A DNA stretch of 60,818 nucleotides from Acanthaster planci (GCF_001949145.1 NW_019091514.1:625776-686593); one strand, 5' to 3'; numbered from the stretch's first letter, positions 37,901-52,100 are shown. Translations and numbers: made by a program. The notes: generated by a model not told the origin, from the sequence alone.

Positions 37901-38545
37901 GTGATCGTTTAGTTTAGGCTCTCTTTGGGTAACAGTTAAAATAAAACCGAGTATGGCTTGCAGATACTTGATGGGACAATCAAATTGAAAGGAAAAAAAA
38001 TGAAAAATGTTTGAAAACCATGCTATGTTACCTGCTTTGTCATTTCTGCTTTAATTAATCTCGATTTATGCTGTAGGAAAACAGCATCGTGGTGTTCTTT
38101 TACGATTTGGAGAGACCTGTTGCAAGAACTATATTAATGTGTTGCTTTGTGTACAAGTAACGTGTAAAACATGCCGTTATAGCTCTAAAAGAAATGTTGG
38201 ATAGGATTCAGGCTCGTTGAAGTAATGAAAACATTTCGTATCAAGATAATTGTGTTTCTAATGTTGGTTGGAAGGAGCTATGAAACTGGTGTAATTTTTT
38301 TTTAAGTCTTAACGATTTGTACTGCGGTTTTGGCAAGTTTCACAATATTTCAAGAAATCTTTCAGTAGATGAGAATGGTTGTTAATCTGTCTTGTGCTCT
38401 TTTATTTAATGCCAGTGCGCTGGTTGGCAAATCATTTAGGACTTTGTTAATTTAAGTTGGACTGGATTTTGTTTCGGCATTTGGCATTCCCTCACCGTGT
38501 GAATTTGTATCGAAATGAAATAAAGTGACTATTAAAGCCAAAAAG
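34947..38545 (+). other. Reticulon 3' UTR
   Basis: About 3.6 kb after the reticulon stop codon without exons, ending at AATAAA (38519-38524) followed by ATTAAA and a GT-containing stretch. This is the best poly(A) site. Earlier AATAAA words (for example near 36133) could give shorter transcripts. No coding signal seen. Confidence 0.5.
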
Positions 38546-40580
38546 ATGTTGCCCCTTGCCAGTGGTTTCTTGAGGAAAAAGTGATGAGACTTAATACAAT
38601 TTGAGAAATTAGTTTTGAGTTGCTTTCAATTGTCGTGAACAATCACCATGAGCGAAAATTGTCTCCTTTTTTCTGTCTTTCGAACAATATTTCTGCAAAT
38701 CGCACTTTGCTCTGAGTTATTAGTGAGTCAGAAATTGTACAAAACATGCAGCTAATTTCACAGCTTTCTCTGTTAACATTTTCAAGGAAGGGTAATGCCT
38801 ATACCACAGCTTTCTACAATGTTATATTACGCTTTCCGTGTAGAAGGTTGATGGGGATACTCCGGGCGAAGACGTCAGTTTTGATTTTTGTTTATTTATT
38901 TATTTATTTTTTTAAGATTGCGACAGTCAGATGATTTATCGTTATAAAGTGACCCGCTCAATACATGTACAGTTTTTATAAGGGTCGTTTTTTGGGGGAA
39001 AGTCATTTGGTATTCTTTATCAGATTTGTGAGAGGCCAGTTTCTTCATTCGAGGGCTTCCAGTGATTATTGTTCTATTCAGGCTCCTCGGTGATTCCTTA
39101 CAGAACACCATGATGATATCGAGAGAAAAGAAGGTCCGATACTAGAATGTCTTGGCCAGCATTGTCCACCTTTTGCTGCACGCTATCTTTTCTATTTGAG
39201 GCAAGAGCTGAGTCTTTCAAAGAGAGAAAAACATCACATCCAAACTAGTCGGTAGATATGACACATACACTGCTTCGACTTTCTGCTGCCACTGCGTGTG
39301 AATGGTGGTACCAAAGCTAAGTATATCTTGTAAGCCAATACAAATGAAAGCCAAATGTATTGACAAGGTCAAGTAAACCAATCACAAGCACAACACAAAT
39401 TCCAAAACTCGACATGGTCCTTTGAGGCTTTGTTTTTGGCGATTTTATATTAGATTTACCATTTTCTGAAAGGATTTTAATAAGACCGTCGCAGTTTCTA
39501 TGTGTTGGGGCTTGGTTATCATCACTAGTGTGCATCTTTTCTTAACTTCCACCTCCATGTTGCTGCAAAGATTGACCAGTAGTATCCAATTTAATACCAT
39601 ATCAAGACACGAATAGACCGAGTGAATGGGTAGGACATGAAGTGGGGAATTTTTTAAATATTAATTTTGTTCGTTAGAAAGTGCACCTTGTCACATTTAC
39701 TATTTGTGAGGGCGCTATTTCTCAGCCCACAGAGATCCTACGATCTCTGTGTAGTCACCCACTTAGACACCACGAACGGACAGTCCTCTGAATATTGTAG
39801 GCGTATTGTTATTTTATTTTTTCCCATTTGCCTTAAGTTCTCTTTGTGTTTTGTTTTATATCTATCGCTTTCACATTCTAGGTCGATTTCAAACAATTCC
39901 GACTATTTTTAATCGATGTTCAGTTCATAACTGGAACTCAGAATTACACGATATAGTTGCTTTGGATCCGATACTGACATTTAAAATTTTTTCATTCCTT
40001 AAATCAAACTGAAATAAGATCTACATGTATATGTAATATATCTCCTCCACAAAATCTAATTTCTAACCCCTATTGGACCTACTGCTGGCATTTAATGCAC
40101 TGTCTGTGCCACTCGAATTTTTCTATGCATTTTACAGTTTTTTCTTTGCAAAATGTCTGTGGCGATTTTAAATTCTAATTAGCCAATTTCATTAAATTTA
40201 GAAAAGGAAATAATTGCATCACTTTTACTCTTACAGACATAGTGATGTTGTACAAGTCCATTTAATTATCTTTTTAACAAAGCAATGCAACACATCTGCT
40301 TTTACTGCTTTTCACTTTTACTCGCTGGATGATTTTAAGTGCTGACTCCCACAGTCTCAAGATAAATTCTCATTATATTACTTTCAACTTCAACCATCCA
40401 TTATATGTAAATATTACGTTATATAGTAATTATTATGAACATGCGCTTGTCAAATTTGTCACTTTCCCCGAAGAATGAGCCTAATGTGTTGCAGACCTTG
40501 CACTCCTAATTCCAGATCTCCTACTTCTTCCATTTCCTTGACGTAAGATTCTCGTGCTCAATCGTTACTTCTCAGCCTCG
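38546..40580. other. Intergenic DNA between convergent reticulon and galectin-like A
   Basis: About 2 kb, AT-rich, with a TTTA microsatellite at about 38890-38915. No exon recognised. The 3' UTR of the minus-strand galectin-like gene probably occupies part of the right end; candidate minus-strand ATTAAA signals lie near 40090 and 40265. Confidence 0.5.
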
Positions 40581-40611
40581 TTCACCTCAGTGAGCCAATG
40601 CTGTCGTCTCA

Positions 40612-42130
40612 CTAACCTTCACGAGAAGGCTGTAAAATAATGGAGTACAAATTCAAAATCGCGAAATATGTCTTTTCCTGTGACGAAAAAGGATGCACCC
40701 GTTTCAACCATCATACATCCGCATCACATTATGACCTCGGAAACCTCCACTGGAAAGAAATGTCACTTACCCTATAATCGATTCTTTCGACTTGTACATC
40801 TGATTCGATGAAGAGAGATTGTACGGTGTTAGGGTCAACGCGGTGTTTGAGGTTGGCGAGTTCTCGGCCGTTTACAGACACCTACGAAAATAGGAAATCG
40901 GGCATCCAGAAGTTAACTGTACCCATTGTTATTCCTGTATCCAAGCAGATTTTGAACTGAACATCGACGGATGCCACGCCCAGGAATGTAACTCAAAAAA
41001 GATCACCATACACAATGACCTCTTTTCCAACACAACTGTTGGACATGGTAGATTAAAATTTTTGAACTGATATTCCACAGTTAGGAGACTTTCATTTGTT
41101 ATAATTAGTGGATGACGAAACCTCAGAGAGTCGTCACTAAATAACAACTCTAAAGGGCCATTCGATGCGGTAGTATCGAAGGGAAAATGGACGAGAATAA
41201 ATCGTATTCAGCCAAAGTTTTTGTGCGTGAATGTATGAGGGCAAACAAAATAAATCAAATTTCCCTAAGCGTAAATGGAATACTGCACTACCTGATTGTG
41301 AGATCCCATGTACTTGATCTGGATGACAGCCTCTCCTCCTTGCTCCAAGGGAAGCTTCTCTGAGGTTTGCAGCGTGCCCCATCTTTGCCCCTTCCTTGCA
41401 TAGAAATTCAACTCCTTGGTGAAGAAATCCGCCGAGATGAGCAGGGCAATATCGTCCATCTGTGTGTTGATGCCAGCCAGGAAGCCAATGTTCAATCTGA
41501 TACAAATTAAAAACAGCTGATGAGGGGAAGCATAAATTATACAGGCTGCAAGATAATCGGAGTCCAGTTGGTTTCGTGTGCGAGCGTCCCAGTGACACGT
41601 TGTTAAAACTCCGTATTTGTTCACTTTCACTGGAGCATTATTTGTTTAAACCTTTTTTCTTCCATCTGTGTTACACATCTTTGTCCTTGCATTTGTCAGT
41701 CTTCATTGGAGTATTTTGCAGTACGCCTGTTCACTTACCTGCGACTTCTTTCAGGTATGGTTAGTGTTACGTCTACCAAATCCCCCACTTCAAATTCCTT
41801 CACGGAATCACTGTAGCTCACGCAGGTAGTAGACCTGGTCCGGCCCCGGGAACGTCTTGACATACAGCAAATGTGCTGTGAAAAGGTATAATTTGCATGA
41901 GTCCCTCTCTAGCAAAAATTCCACTTGTTAAGGCTCGGGTACGGCTGCTGTGCACAAAACCCAATAAGATTGACTTCCCAAAATATGAACGTTTCACGCA
42001 GGTACAACAAAGCAACAGTGTTTATTTTGACATCATATATATATGACATCGTATTTGACATCAAGTATGTGCAAGAAGAGTTACTTACGTTGTTGTTTCC
42101 ATTAACGTTAACAGAGTTGTTGCTGCCCAT
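40612..42130 (-). CDS. Galectin-like protein A (non-canonical sugar site, MGSNNS start)
   Basis: Five minus-strand exons: 42089-42130, 41739-41875, 41292-41496, 40771-40881 and 40612-40629 (TAG). They join in frame with GT-AG introns to 170 residues. Residues about 32-165 follow the galectin beta-sandwich order: FEVGD, LNIGF, DDIALLI, LNFYARKGQRWG, LPLEQGG, VIQIKYM, VSVNG, KHRVDP, LFIESDVQVERI. The usual sugar-contact motif H-N-R (HFNPR) is replaced by LISAD at 79-83, though W99 is kept, so classical galactoside binding looks lost. There is no signal peptide. MGSNNS at the N-terminus fits MGxxxS myristoylation, followed by CC at 17-18 and a basic stretch (SRRSRGRTR). An alternative last acceptor (exon 40587-40616) would end VSETTALAH. 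I chose the first AG after the pyrimidine tract because both paralogs then have 170 residues. The fold is inferred from motifs; the function is unknown. Confidence 0.75.
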
Positions 42131-42379
42131 TGTGTCGCTTGCCTTTCGAAGAACAGAAAAGCGTCCAACGACAAGTTTAAATAGAATATTGATAATAGTT
42201 TCACACTTTATTGTAGCTTCATATCGAATTTGTCTTCATTATTTCGGGCATTATAGAATGTATTGATTAATTGATTAACATAGGTCAATACCCACATAGG
42301 GGCTTTTTAATTCTCACGGAAACACAAGGAACATGAAACATAGTCCCAATGGCTATACTTTTAGGTGTTTAAAAGCATG

Positions 42380-42700
42380 TGCTTACCTCACTGTCCTACG
42401 TGTGGATGAACGACGATAATCGGCTTGACAAGTCCACACCCGTACATCAACTACACAAAATGACCTGCACGGGGTATTTTATTGGTGGAATAAAGTCCTT
42501 ATATGGGGTACTTCACGTTTAACTTTGATTGGTTGCGGTTTGATCAGTGACATTTTAAAGCTTAATGAGTGGTCTAACTGAATTTGACGGATGTCTTCCG
42601 GAAACACGTGGTCTGAATATTGATGGTGACATTGTAATTGGTTAACCTGACTGGATCATCTTTGGCTTCTTAAACCCTGGACACCCCTCACACTTTTCCA
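42380..42700 (-). promoter_or_regulatory. Promoter and non-coding first exon of galectin-like gene A
   Basis: Homologous to promoters B and C of this window. Read on the minus strand it has a CCAAT box (in the reverse complement of GATTGGTTG, 42527-42535) and a degenerate TATA-like AT-rich box at 42475-42482 about 45 bp further on. A 5' untranslated exon ends at the donor GTAAGC (exon end 42387). The intron runs to the exon with the start codon at 42130. Compared with B and C the TATA box is eroded. Confidence 0.6.
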
Positions 42701-43069
42701 CTTACAGATGAAAAAATGCATCGTAATTCAGTAAAGAAAACTCAATGCTTTACAACAGTACTCCCAGCCTACTTCTCAGTTAATTTGCTCGACAAGGAAT
42801 CGTGTATAAACGTGAGATTTCATCGCATTATCGTGATTAAATATACATAATCAATCTGACATCATTAATACCGATCGATGATGATCAGTGTTCTGCGACT
42901 TAACGAGGATTGACACTGTTTCATGTAGACTCATTTCATCTTATGACAACGCTTACTCCGACGAGTTGTATCCTCAATCTGCAAGGCGTAGCATAACACG
43001 CGTTGGATGTTCAGAGATTACGAGTCTAGAAGTTAGATACAATTCTATGTCGAAGTAGGCGTTAATTAC

Positions 43070-46000
43070 AGTTTCCGTATGTGTTTTCAATCATTTTTTC
43101 TCTAAACACAAGGAAAATCCGGAGTGAGTTCGATTCCCTGTGGTTCATGTCCCCACAACCGTTTCCAGGACAGGTTAAATGCACACCTCATCACGCGGTT
43201 TTCCTTTTCTTGGTACAGTCAAGGTTACAGCTAGGTAGGTTGGCACCAACTTTGGGGTTATCCAGCGTTCAGGTCCCTTGGCAGCTGGTAACAGAACTGA
43301 ATCAACGACCGTTGAAAAGTTCTTATTTTTTGCACTTTTCGGGATCACCACATTTGTAACAAGTTTGATATTGTACAAGTTTTTGACAACACTAACTTTT
43401 TGCGTAAGATTATTGCACAAAAGGTGAGGTGTATTTGGGGCAGGTTGTTGAGGGAAGAACAGCGAAATTTTGGAGGGTGGCAAGGATTATGAGAACTTTT
43501 TCATCTCTGTGGTCTCTCAGAGGCGTGAGGCTAAAGTTTGGGAGTTACCCATTTTCAGGGAGGAGATAAAGTGAAACAGTGACAGTCGCTCTTCTTTTAC
43601 TGTATTTCTAAACGAGAACAAGTTCCTCTTTGGGGGTTACTTAATGCGCCAGGAGGATCCAAGTTTGATCTTGGTTATCTCAACATTATGGCCCCTCTCA
43701 AGGCAATACATGCATTCAATGAAATAGATGAGAAACTACAAATACGATGTTCCCCAATCCCTCCCTTCAAAGTTGAAAGCACTAATAGACAATCGTTGAA
43801 AATTTTAGTTGCGAAAAACCAACACGTCACCCCTTCTGTCACAGTTCTCTCGTGTCGTCATTAATTAAACAATAAGCTTCTTTTTTTAAAAAACAAGTTG
43901 GAGCTTCAACAATTTTTACCGAAATCTATACCCGATATCGGAGGTTCATGGTACTGACATTCGTTCCATATTATCATTATCTCCAGGCACTCTACATTTG
44001 GAGAGGGGTGGGTTTCTGTCGGTTTAGTTGTCAGATGTACTTTCTTCATTTCCCCCTTCAAATCTAGGAAAATCCGGAGAGATAACTAGGTATTAAATTT
44101 CAGGTTGCCGTTCCAGGCCACACAGATATTTTCTGTCCTTGATCTAAATTTACAATCATGCATACTAACTTCGCAATTCAAGTCCAAATCCACCTTTTGG
44201 ATTTAAAATCTTACCCAACACCGCTCACTGAATTTTGATCAAACAAAACTCGATTAACTTGTCATATTACATCTTGTTTTAAGAATGTCATTTACACATG
44301 ATTGCTCATACAGTCATGAATACTGGAAAAATCGTTGCGAGTCTTTCGACCTCCGACGAGGTAAACTGTTCTAGTGATAATTTTGGAAAAGCAACCGAAA
44401 CAAAAAGGGGAGAGTCAAAATAATGGTAGAATAATCAACACATAATTAGTGTATTTAATGGTCGTGTAGCTGGTGGTGGATGGTATTACCTAATTTAGAT
44501 TTGTCATTCGTGTATCATTGGCTCACTTTGTTTAGTAAATTTATTCCACTTTCACCACGCATTCAGCAAATCTAGTGGCACATTCTTTGTGGACGAAAGA
44601 CCTCTAAATTTCATGTAAAATTGCTCTGTGTCAAGACTGTGTGGTAGTATGAAAAGATTAGTTGGGATAAAGGAGTCCATTTGTTCAGACTTAAAATGGG
44701 AATGCTTTTAGTCTCAACTCCTTCAAGGAAAAAGAACGCACTTCAATCTAGCAAACATAGCCGCCGAAGGGGTCGAAGAGCTACGTTTAGGAATGATCCA
44801 TATGGTTTTTTTTACATTTATGAAAAATACTGTTGTCCTATTTGTACTTTTTCGAATTTGGCACACCTCAGCTTGCAAAAAGTGTGTACAGGTCGCTCGG
44901 TGGAAGATAATAATGAATTCTGTCTTGCAACTCAGTTTAGGCGAAAGCGATTCCCTTACGCTTTCAACATAAAGGGCCTCAGCTTAATGTTTCGTTGTTA
45001 ATGACACCAATAGCGGTTACAGGATTTCTCGGTTTCAGTTTTTGTATTAACAATGTACATCTTCAGGTGAATATTTAATAGTTTCTGCTTTGAACTAATG
45101 CATGCAAATGTATGTATATTTATGCGCTAATTATTGATTACGGAGCTATGGAAGTGCCATCCAACTCGTTTAGATACTGAGTTATGGCATTTCAAGAGCT
45201 CCATTGTACGTACTGACAAAGGCTGTATTTGAGCCCTTTTCTATTTCCATTAACCCTTGGAGGAACTGTTTATTTTAATAAATGTTATCACTAAATTATC
45301 AAATTAGTTATAAGCAACAAATTTGGCATTGAATTGTGGTGGAGTCATCCACACACGTTGCATAATAGGTTTTAATAAAGTCCTATGTTCTCAGTGCCAT
45401 TTTGTACGTTTTGGCCTCGTGGGACTTCAGAACTGACCCTAGAAGGCAGTAATTTGTATTTTGCAACGCCAAAAGTGAGGGAACAATCGAAAGGTCCATC
45501 TTGATCGCCCAAAGGTGTGGGGGGTAGGTCTAGTACCTGTGATATACCTGAGTAACTAATTCTGAAGCCCACTGTATTTCAAAGTCCAAACCGATATAAA
45601 GCCCCACTTTTTTGGAGTTGTCTGCTCACGTGTCTTTTTTCTTCTGAAGAATCTGAGTCTAAGCTGAACTATACGAAGGGCATGAATGGGGGCACCCCAC
45701 CAACGAACCCCAACCAACCTGCAGTTTACCAGCTCTCAGTACCCCACTGAAAAATGTGCACACTTCCAAGCGCGCCCTCGATGTTTCACCGCCACTGGCT
45801 ATACGAAGGAAATCCTTCATAAAGAGTTACTTTGTTCAAACTACATGTATACGTTTAAAACAAAAGGCTTGGTGTCATCGTACTGAAGAATGTCTGTGCT
45901 TTCCAACGATTCATTGATTTCTTCATCACTGAGCATTGTTGTTTTGAAAGTTTGTTTAAAATAATCTCCCCCAAAATAAAGCTGATTGTCAAGAATATTT

Positions 46001-46840
46001 CGTTCTTCTTNGATAACCGAAATGTATTCAAAGCACTCAAAATGGAGACCACTAAAAACAGCCATGCCATTCTAATGTAAGGTTCTGCATGGATATAATA
46101 CATAATCACAGATGTATATCTGCATCATGAACATCGCCCCCATACAGTGTCGTATGGTGTCAGCCCGTCTCTTTCTTTCATATTTCTATTGCCAGGCAAG
46201 TTATCCCCCACAAATTCCAATCTACACCTCCCCCATAATTTCACAAAATTTACGCCACTTACTTATACTTTTCCCTTGAAGCTCAGGCTTACAGATCCTT
46301 TCTTTTCATCCTAAAATTAGCTTGTTCCAATCCAAAGCTTTTAATCAAATTTGTATCATGTAAGTGTTTTTCATTACACACAGGGTTTTTTCTTGTGCGC
46401 ATGCTTTGTTTGTTGGATAGAACGTTTCTTTTTTCAAGTGAGAATTTCCCACGATTTGGGAATCTTTTCAAGGCTGACTGCTTTCTTGTAAAAGAGTCAA
46501 GAAAATAAAAATACTACTTATGTTTTGGCATGCATAAGGCTACACAGTAAAATACAGTGACAATTCAAGTACCATTTATTTATTATGTCAAATAATGTTA
46601 CAGAGAGTTGGTATTGATTATGAACAGTTACGTCTACACTGCCTTAAGACATCCATCCCTGCGCTATACAATTGAGCCTATAGGCCTACTTCATGGGTGT
46701 AGGAGTGATTTCTCTCTCAGTTTTGTTCTCTCTTTTTCGTAGACAAATCTGACCCGGGAAATGATTCACATTGCCCCCGTTTTCATCAAACTTCAACCTC
46801 CTTTTTTGAATAGTCACACAAAACTTGTAACAAATGAAAC
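43070..46840. other. Flank of module A and unique spacer, no gene seen
   Basis: Blocks at about 43083-43260 and 44090-44140 match blocks at 49232-49400/50185-50240 and 57371-57540/58240-58300, so they belong to the tandem modules. Between 44.2 and 46.8 kb I find no counterpart of the galectin-like coding exons, although that is where module B's would be expected. An ambiguous base lies at 46011. Confidence 0.55.
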
Positions 46841-46849
46841 AAAGATAAA

Positions 46850-48880
46850 GCTATCACCTTCTCGTGATGTATTATTTTGAAGCACTGAGTTAAATAGAAC
46901 GGATCAAAAATGCATGGTACTACATGGAACCTCACAATATAACACCTGGCTGCGCTTTCTCGATTTGGCTCAATTTAAGGTAACGAATTAGACGCCATTC
47001 CAGATGGGCTAGGGTCATCTCCCTCTTATTACCATTTTATGGGGGGTACGTTTAAAAGTTGGAAGACCTCCGTAAAAAGCATAAACCATGTGAGGGTCCC
47101 ATAGTTTGCGTGTACGGTCAAGGACAAAGCAAACAAATTAAATGGCCGTCTTTGCCCTTGTTTGTCACGGACCTCCAAAGTATTAAAGAGAGTCAGAAGT
47201 TGGAAGAGAAGCCTACATTTAAGAGGGGATTTTTTTTTCAGTTTTGCCGGGTTTTCCCTGACATTTCTCTATTTGTGAACGGTGAGGAATATCACGAACG
47301 CTCTAATGAGAAAGTATCATGCAAGAAGGAAACCGTATGGATGAGAACGGAAAGTTTTTGTTTGTGCCTTTTAGTCGGGCAATTTGACGTCATTGTACGT
47401 ATAAGTGCAACGCAGTATAGGCCTAAGTCAACTCATACCGAAACGCACTGGTATCCAGCTGCAGCAGTGGCGTAGCTAAGATCTTACTAGTTGGGGGCAC
47501 AATGGGGCACCAGCATCTTAAGGGAGCACCAGCTTTCAGTGGTGTAGCCTTGTTAAATATCCATTCCTCCGTTGTTGTTGTTTTTCAGTGAGGGGGCCAA
47601 GGGGAACATGAGGGGGGGGGCACGTTCCCCCAGGATACGGTGGCTACGCCACTGAGCTGGAGGTGTGCTTGCGTGTACGTGTATGCCATGTCCAAAATCC
47701 GGACATATCATTTTGACCGCTGTCGCACTCGGTGCAGAAATTTGAATCTGCACGAAAAACGAACCGCACAAGTTTTAGACAAATGGCTTCTCTATCTTGA
47801 AGAAATGAACTGATGGATACAAACGATTCATCAGTCTCCCAGACAGTATCACCGATGATCTGAGGGGAATTCGACAAACGATAAACGAAGCGAATTTCAA
47901 AGATAAGGGTTTCTTCCTAGAAGTAATAAACTTCTTTGTTCATAAGAGGTAGGCCTACTAGTCTTTTATGTGGCATCAAAGTTAGGGCCTATTAGAAGGT
48001 AAACCCGGCAAAATTGTGAAAATTAGACACAACGTTAGGTTAAAAAAAAACGATAATATTTTCATAATTATCCTTTGTCGTAAAATTGACATTTTCCACT
48101 TCTTTGATTATTTTTCGGAGATCTTTCTTACAAGGAGCTATTAAATATTACCATTTGAGAGATTCTTGGCAATTTATTCACACATGAGGTCTTCAAGAGA
48201 AATGGCAGTACAAACCCCTCACGTGAGTCACCATCGATATGCGTCGTCTGCTAGAATAATCTTTCAGGTCGACGACCATGTGTCACTATTGCGCATGTCT
48301 TTGGACCGAACATACATGGGCCCTGCGAAAAGCAGATTCATTGTTTCCCCAAAATAATTAGAACATTCATATTAGACGTGCTGACGCCTGCGCGTGCATG
48401 AAGCTGACGGCTGCTTTGGGATCGAGCCTCCAAAGTTTACATGCTTTGTACTAGAGCCGTGCGATGGAATGAGCGTGGTATGGCATGAAGAAACCTTTGG
48501 TACAATCATAGCAGGAGGGAAACTACTGAGATAAACCCTTTCATAGCAAGAATCGAATGTGCCTACCTCAAGGTTTACAAAGGAATAAACGACTGCCGCC
48601 TTGCCCCGTTTACACCGTACATCAACTACTTCAGAATCGAACAGCGCGGGGTATTTATAGGATTAAGTCCTTAGCTAAAACATCAAGCTCGATTTTGATT
48701 GGTTGTAGTTGGATAAGTGACATCATAACCCATGTGATGGGTCACACTCTAATTCTGGATGAATCTGTCAGGAAAAATGTGGTCTGAATATTAATGCAGA
48801 TGTTCTGGTTGGTTAACTATATTGGTTTATCTTCCACGTCTAACAACCCGAACGCCGATTGAGGACATCATGGCTCATGA
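46850..48880 (-). pseudogene. Module B: orphan galectin-like promoter with non-coding exon, no coding exons
   Basis: Sequence at 48450-48880 matches the module C promoter (about 56295-56710). It includes a TATA box (minus strand TATAAATA, 48652-48659), a CCAAT box (48697-48705) and the donor of the non-coding exon (exon end 48567). Intron sequence at 46850-46985 matches 56125-56265. Downstream, where exons starting MGSNNS should lie, no homology is visible. About 1.46 kb (46990-48450) is inserted relative to module C. It reads as a decapitated paralog whose promoter may still be intact. Confidence 0.55.
47465..47654. mobile_element. hAT-like MITE, 190 bp
   Basis: The ends CAGTGGCGTAGC (47465-47476) and GCTACGCCACTG (47643-47654) are perfect 12-bp inverted repeats. 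The flanks AGCTGCAG (47457-47464) and AGCTGGAG (47655-47662) form an 8-bp target-site duplication with one mismatch, as produced by hAT transposases. There is no coding capacity. The element sits inside the extra 1.46 kb of module B. Confidence 0.85.
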
Positions 48881-49199
48881 TTTTTGACTGAAAGATGACA
48901 AAATACCACTGTAATTCATAAAAGCCGGTCATGGAAGTTTTTCCGGCTCTCTCCTCCGCTTTCTTTTGCAAGGAACCTGTAATGAAATCAAGTTTTCATC
49001 ACCCTGCTTGAAATAATACGTCATCATAATGACGATGTCTATTCTGCTTCTTCGTGGGAAGAACAAAACAATTTCTAGTGGATTTGTAGAACCATGATTG
49101 CCTCGTACTCTACTGGTTGAAGATGTGGATTTACTCGTCCCAGAATGCAATCTAATGAATCTTCAATAAAATCTAGGATTGTTTGGTTTCTCTCTAAAC

Positions 49200-52100
49200 T
49201 CTTTTCGCGCGTTAGAATTCAGTTGCCATATGATTTTTAATCATTTACACCCTTTGAACTAGAGGAAAATCCGGCAAAAATTCTATCCCCTCTTACCTCC
49301 TCCAATACCCTTTCCCAGGCCAGGCCAACAAACCTCTGACTTCGTGGTTTTCCTTTGTTGTGTATGCTCAAGGTCATAGGTAGCATTTCCTATATGTCAT
49401 CCTTTCCCACTATACGACCAGCCATGCATAGTCCAATGCATTCATCGGGATTAGGCCTATTACAACCAATCTTCGAGCACAATATCTAAACTATGTAAAC
49501 CTAAGTATTCCATTAAATAAGGGAAGACCTCAACTTGAATTACAAAGGGAATTCGCTTTTTCAAAACACCCTAACGGATACACACGAGACAAAATCTTCA
49601 CAAACAACGATTAAGATATTTTACCTGATACACTTTTAAAAAGAAATTTAGTAGTGTAAATTCGAAGCTAGTTCTTCATTTAAGCCCAACGAAATTCTCG
49701 GGACGACAAATGAAATATCAGTCCACCAAATATGTGTCAAATTGAGATGGAGAGTCATTATTAAATTTCAACCTATAAGCTTAGAAAATTGCGCCCTCTC
49801 TTGGTCCAGCTCGTGGTCCATTAGCGCGTCAGTCCAAACTTATAATAGTAAATTGTAACTCTGTAAGTATTGAGGATTCCCCTTTTAAACACACGGACTT
49901 TGTGTAAAAAAATTAATTAATTAAAAAAAATACGCGCAGAGAGGTCTGAAGCCGCCGGTGGCCATCTTACATACCGTACCGAATACAAAGGTAACACAAA
50001 AGCTTGCTCGCCATCGTTTACCAAATTGTTCGTGGCATCAACAGTTCAAATGGCAAGCGAGCCAACCATATCCGGCATGGTAAAATGGCTGACAGGTGCT
50101 TCAGACACTACAAAGGCACACAGATTTTTTGGCGCATTATCCGCGTTTAAACATGGAAGACTCCAGAGACAATAGTTGGTATTAAATTTCAGATTGCCGT
50201 TTCCAGGCCGCGCAAATGCACTTATCGGTCGTTTCCGCATGATGAATAACATATCCCTAAAGACTTCGGAAACTAGCTTTTGATGTTCTAACCGTTTCTT
50301 TGACTTGGCAGTAAAACAAGACCACGCAACGGTACCAGGTACATGTGCAAGGTCAGCTTGCCGGACGCGTGCGGTGAAGATGTCAGAAACTGGGGGGGTG
50401 CACATGGTATAGACGTACCGGGAAAGGGCGAGTCACCTCATGATGACATGTCACATGAATAAGGCCGTGTCCAGGGGCTTCAGTCCCCCCCCCCTGGAGT
50501 TTCTTTTTTATAATATATTTTATTCAAAAAAGGAGGATATACCACACACACCTTAACTACTTCACCTTAAACTGCTGGCTCTGATACAGCTGAACATTCG
50601 AATCCCCTGTGGCGCATGCGTAACGGGGAGGAGGATTTAAGCATCATCAGCTAGTTNACACACACACACACGACAAATGCCAGATGTGCCTCTGGCCAAG
50701 AGTACCTTGATGTCGTCATCACATAGGAGGATGAGTGCAGTCATTAAATCCTCTGAGTCGTTCTCTCCTGTGCAACCTCCACGGCTCATCGTATGATCTT
50801 GTTATAGTTGCGCTGAACAACCCCAAGGAGGAGCAGATCTGGGGAGACGATATTATACTTAATTGGTATAGATGCACATCGGGAAATACCATGGTAAGAG
50901 AGCATTAGTTTGTCGGGGAAAAAGGTGTCCCCTTATTATGTTGCCATGGCGGAAGAATTCGGTGCTCTGTCACTTGGTGCGTTTGCAACGTGCGCACCGT
51001 GGGTCGCCATCCTGGAGATGAATATTCAACCACAGATCATGGCAGTGGGAGCAACGTTGTACGAGGCAGGTAGAGGTTTACTCAGATCTTCATGGTTTAC
51101 TTCACCCGTGAGTTTGCTGCTTCAATAACGAAAATGGTTATTCAACCAATAAGCCTAAAATGGTCGAAGTCAGCAGACCTGCTTTCTACGATAAACTCTG
51201 AACACGGAGCCAAACGGGTGCGGAATCAACCGCTTGCCATTTTCGTCGATATCGTTAGGGTGCACTCCTTGTACCGAGCTTCAAGAGTGTTAAGTAATGT
51301 CTTTCTATTATTTCATTACCTATTGCTGGAAAATCAGACGTACAATTCTCATTTTCTGACATAGGTCAAGCATGACGTTAGGCCTAACTGTCCCTTTGGA
51401 CGCGTGCTTAGTTTTATTCTCCATGTGCGAAATTTCTGTGATCATTACATCTCTGCCTTTGCGTGCGCGGGACGTTGGTTGCGTATCCAACTCTTGGATG
51501 ATGGACTATCCTAACTCGACCAACCGTCTTACTTATACCAAAGCCGCGCCTATTGATTTCGACTGAAGTTCATGGACAGAACACGACTACATCAAGTCTA
51601 ACTTCACGCGGAATGCTTGCAAGTATGTGAGGGCATGAATGAGCATACATGTAGTGGCAAACCACAGCAAATGTCGGATTGAATGAAAGCTTCACAGACG
51701 AACTAACAATATCAGTGTCTTTACATGTATTATCAAAAGGATCGGTCTTGGGACATCTGAAATATTAGTGGCAGATTTTACCCTCCTCGGCGTCTGTGAT
51801 GGCCCGATAAACTAACTCTTTTAGGGTTATGCAAATGGTACATAATCGGAACGATCAGAAAACGGTAAATATTTTCTAATGTTGAGGAAAACTTTTTTGA
51901 GTACTCGTAGTTTTTCACAAGTCAAGGAGTTATACAGTCTTATTTATTATAAGTTAATGAAAAAATGTTGGTTTGAGGTAAAACATTTTCACTTTCTATG
52001 ATTCCTTTTATAAATCTAATTTATTTTTTCTACAATGCACATTTCTTTCCCAGTATCAAATCCTTCTTTGACGTTGAAACTGACAAGTTCAAACACCAAG

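Noticed and set aside
47059-47475. Plus-strand open frame of 138 codons in the module B insertion
   Set aside because: It runs into the hAT-like MITE, has no recognised domain and no transcript signals. It may be part of an unidentified insertion.
50046-50405. Minus-strand open frame of 119 codons, partly similar to one at 59700-60023
   Set aside because: The similarity follows from the segmental duplication of flank DNA. The frames differ by indels and match no family.
50910-51128. Plus-strand open frame of 72 codons with a possible downstream donor
   Set aside because: There is no homology, no matching exon and no counterpart in the other modules.
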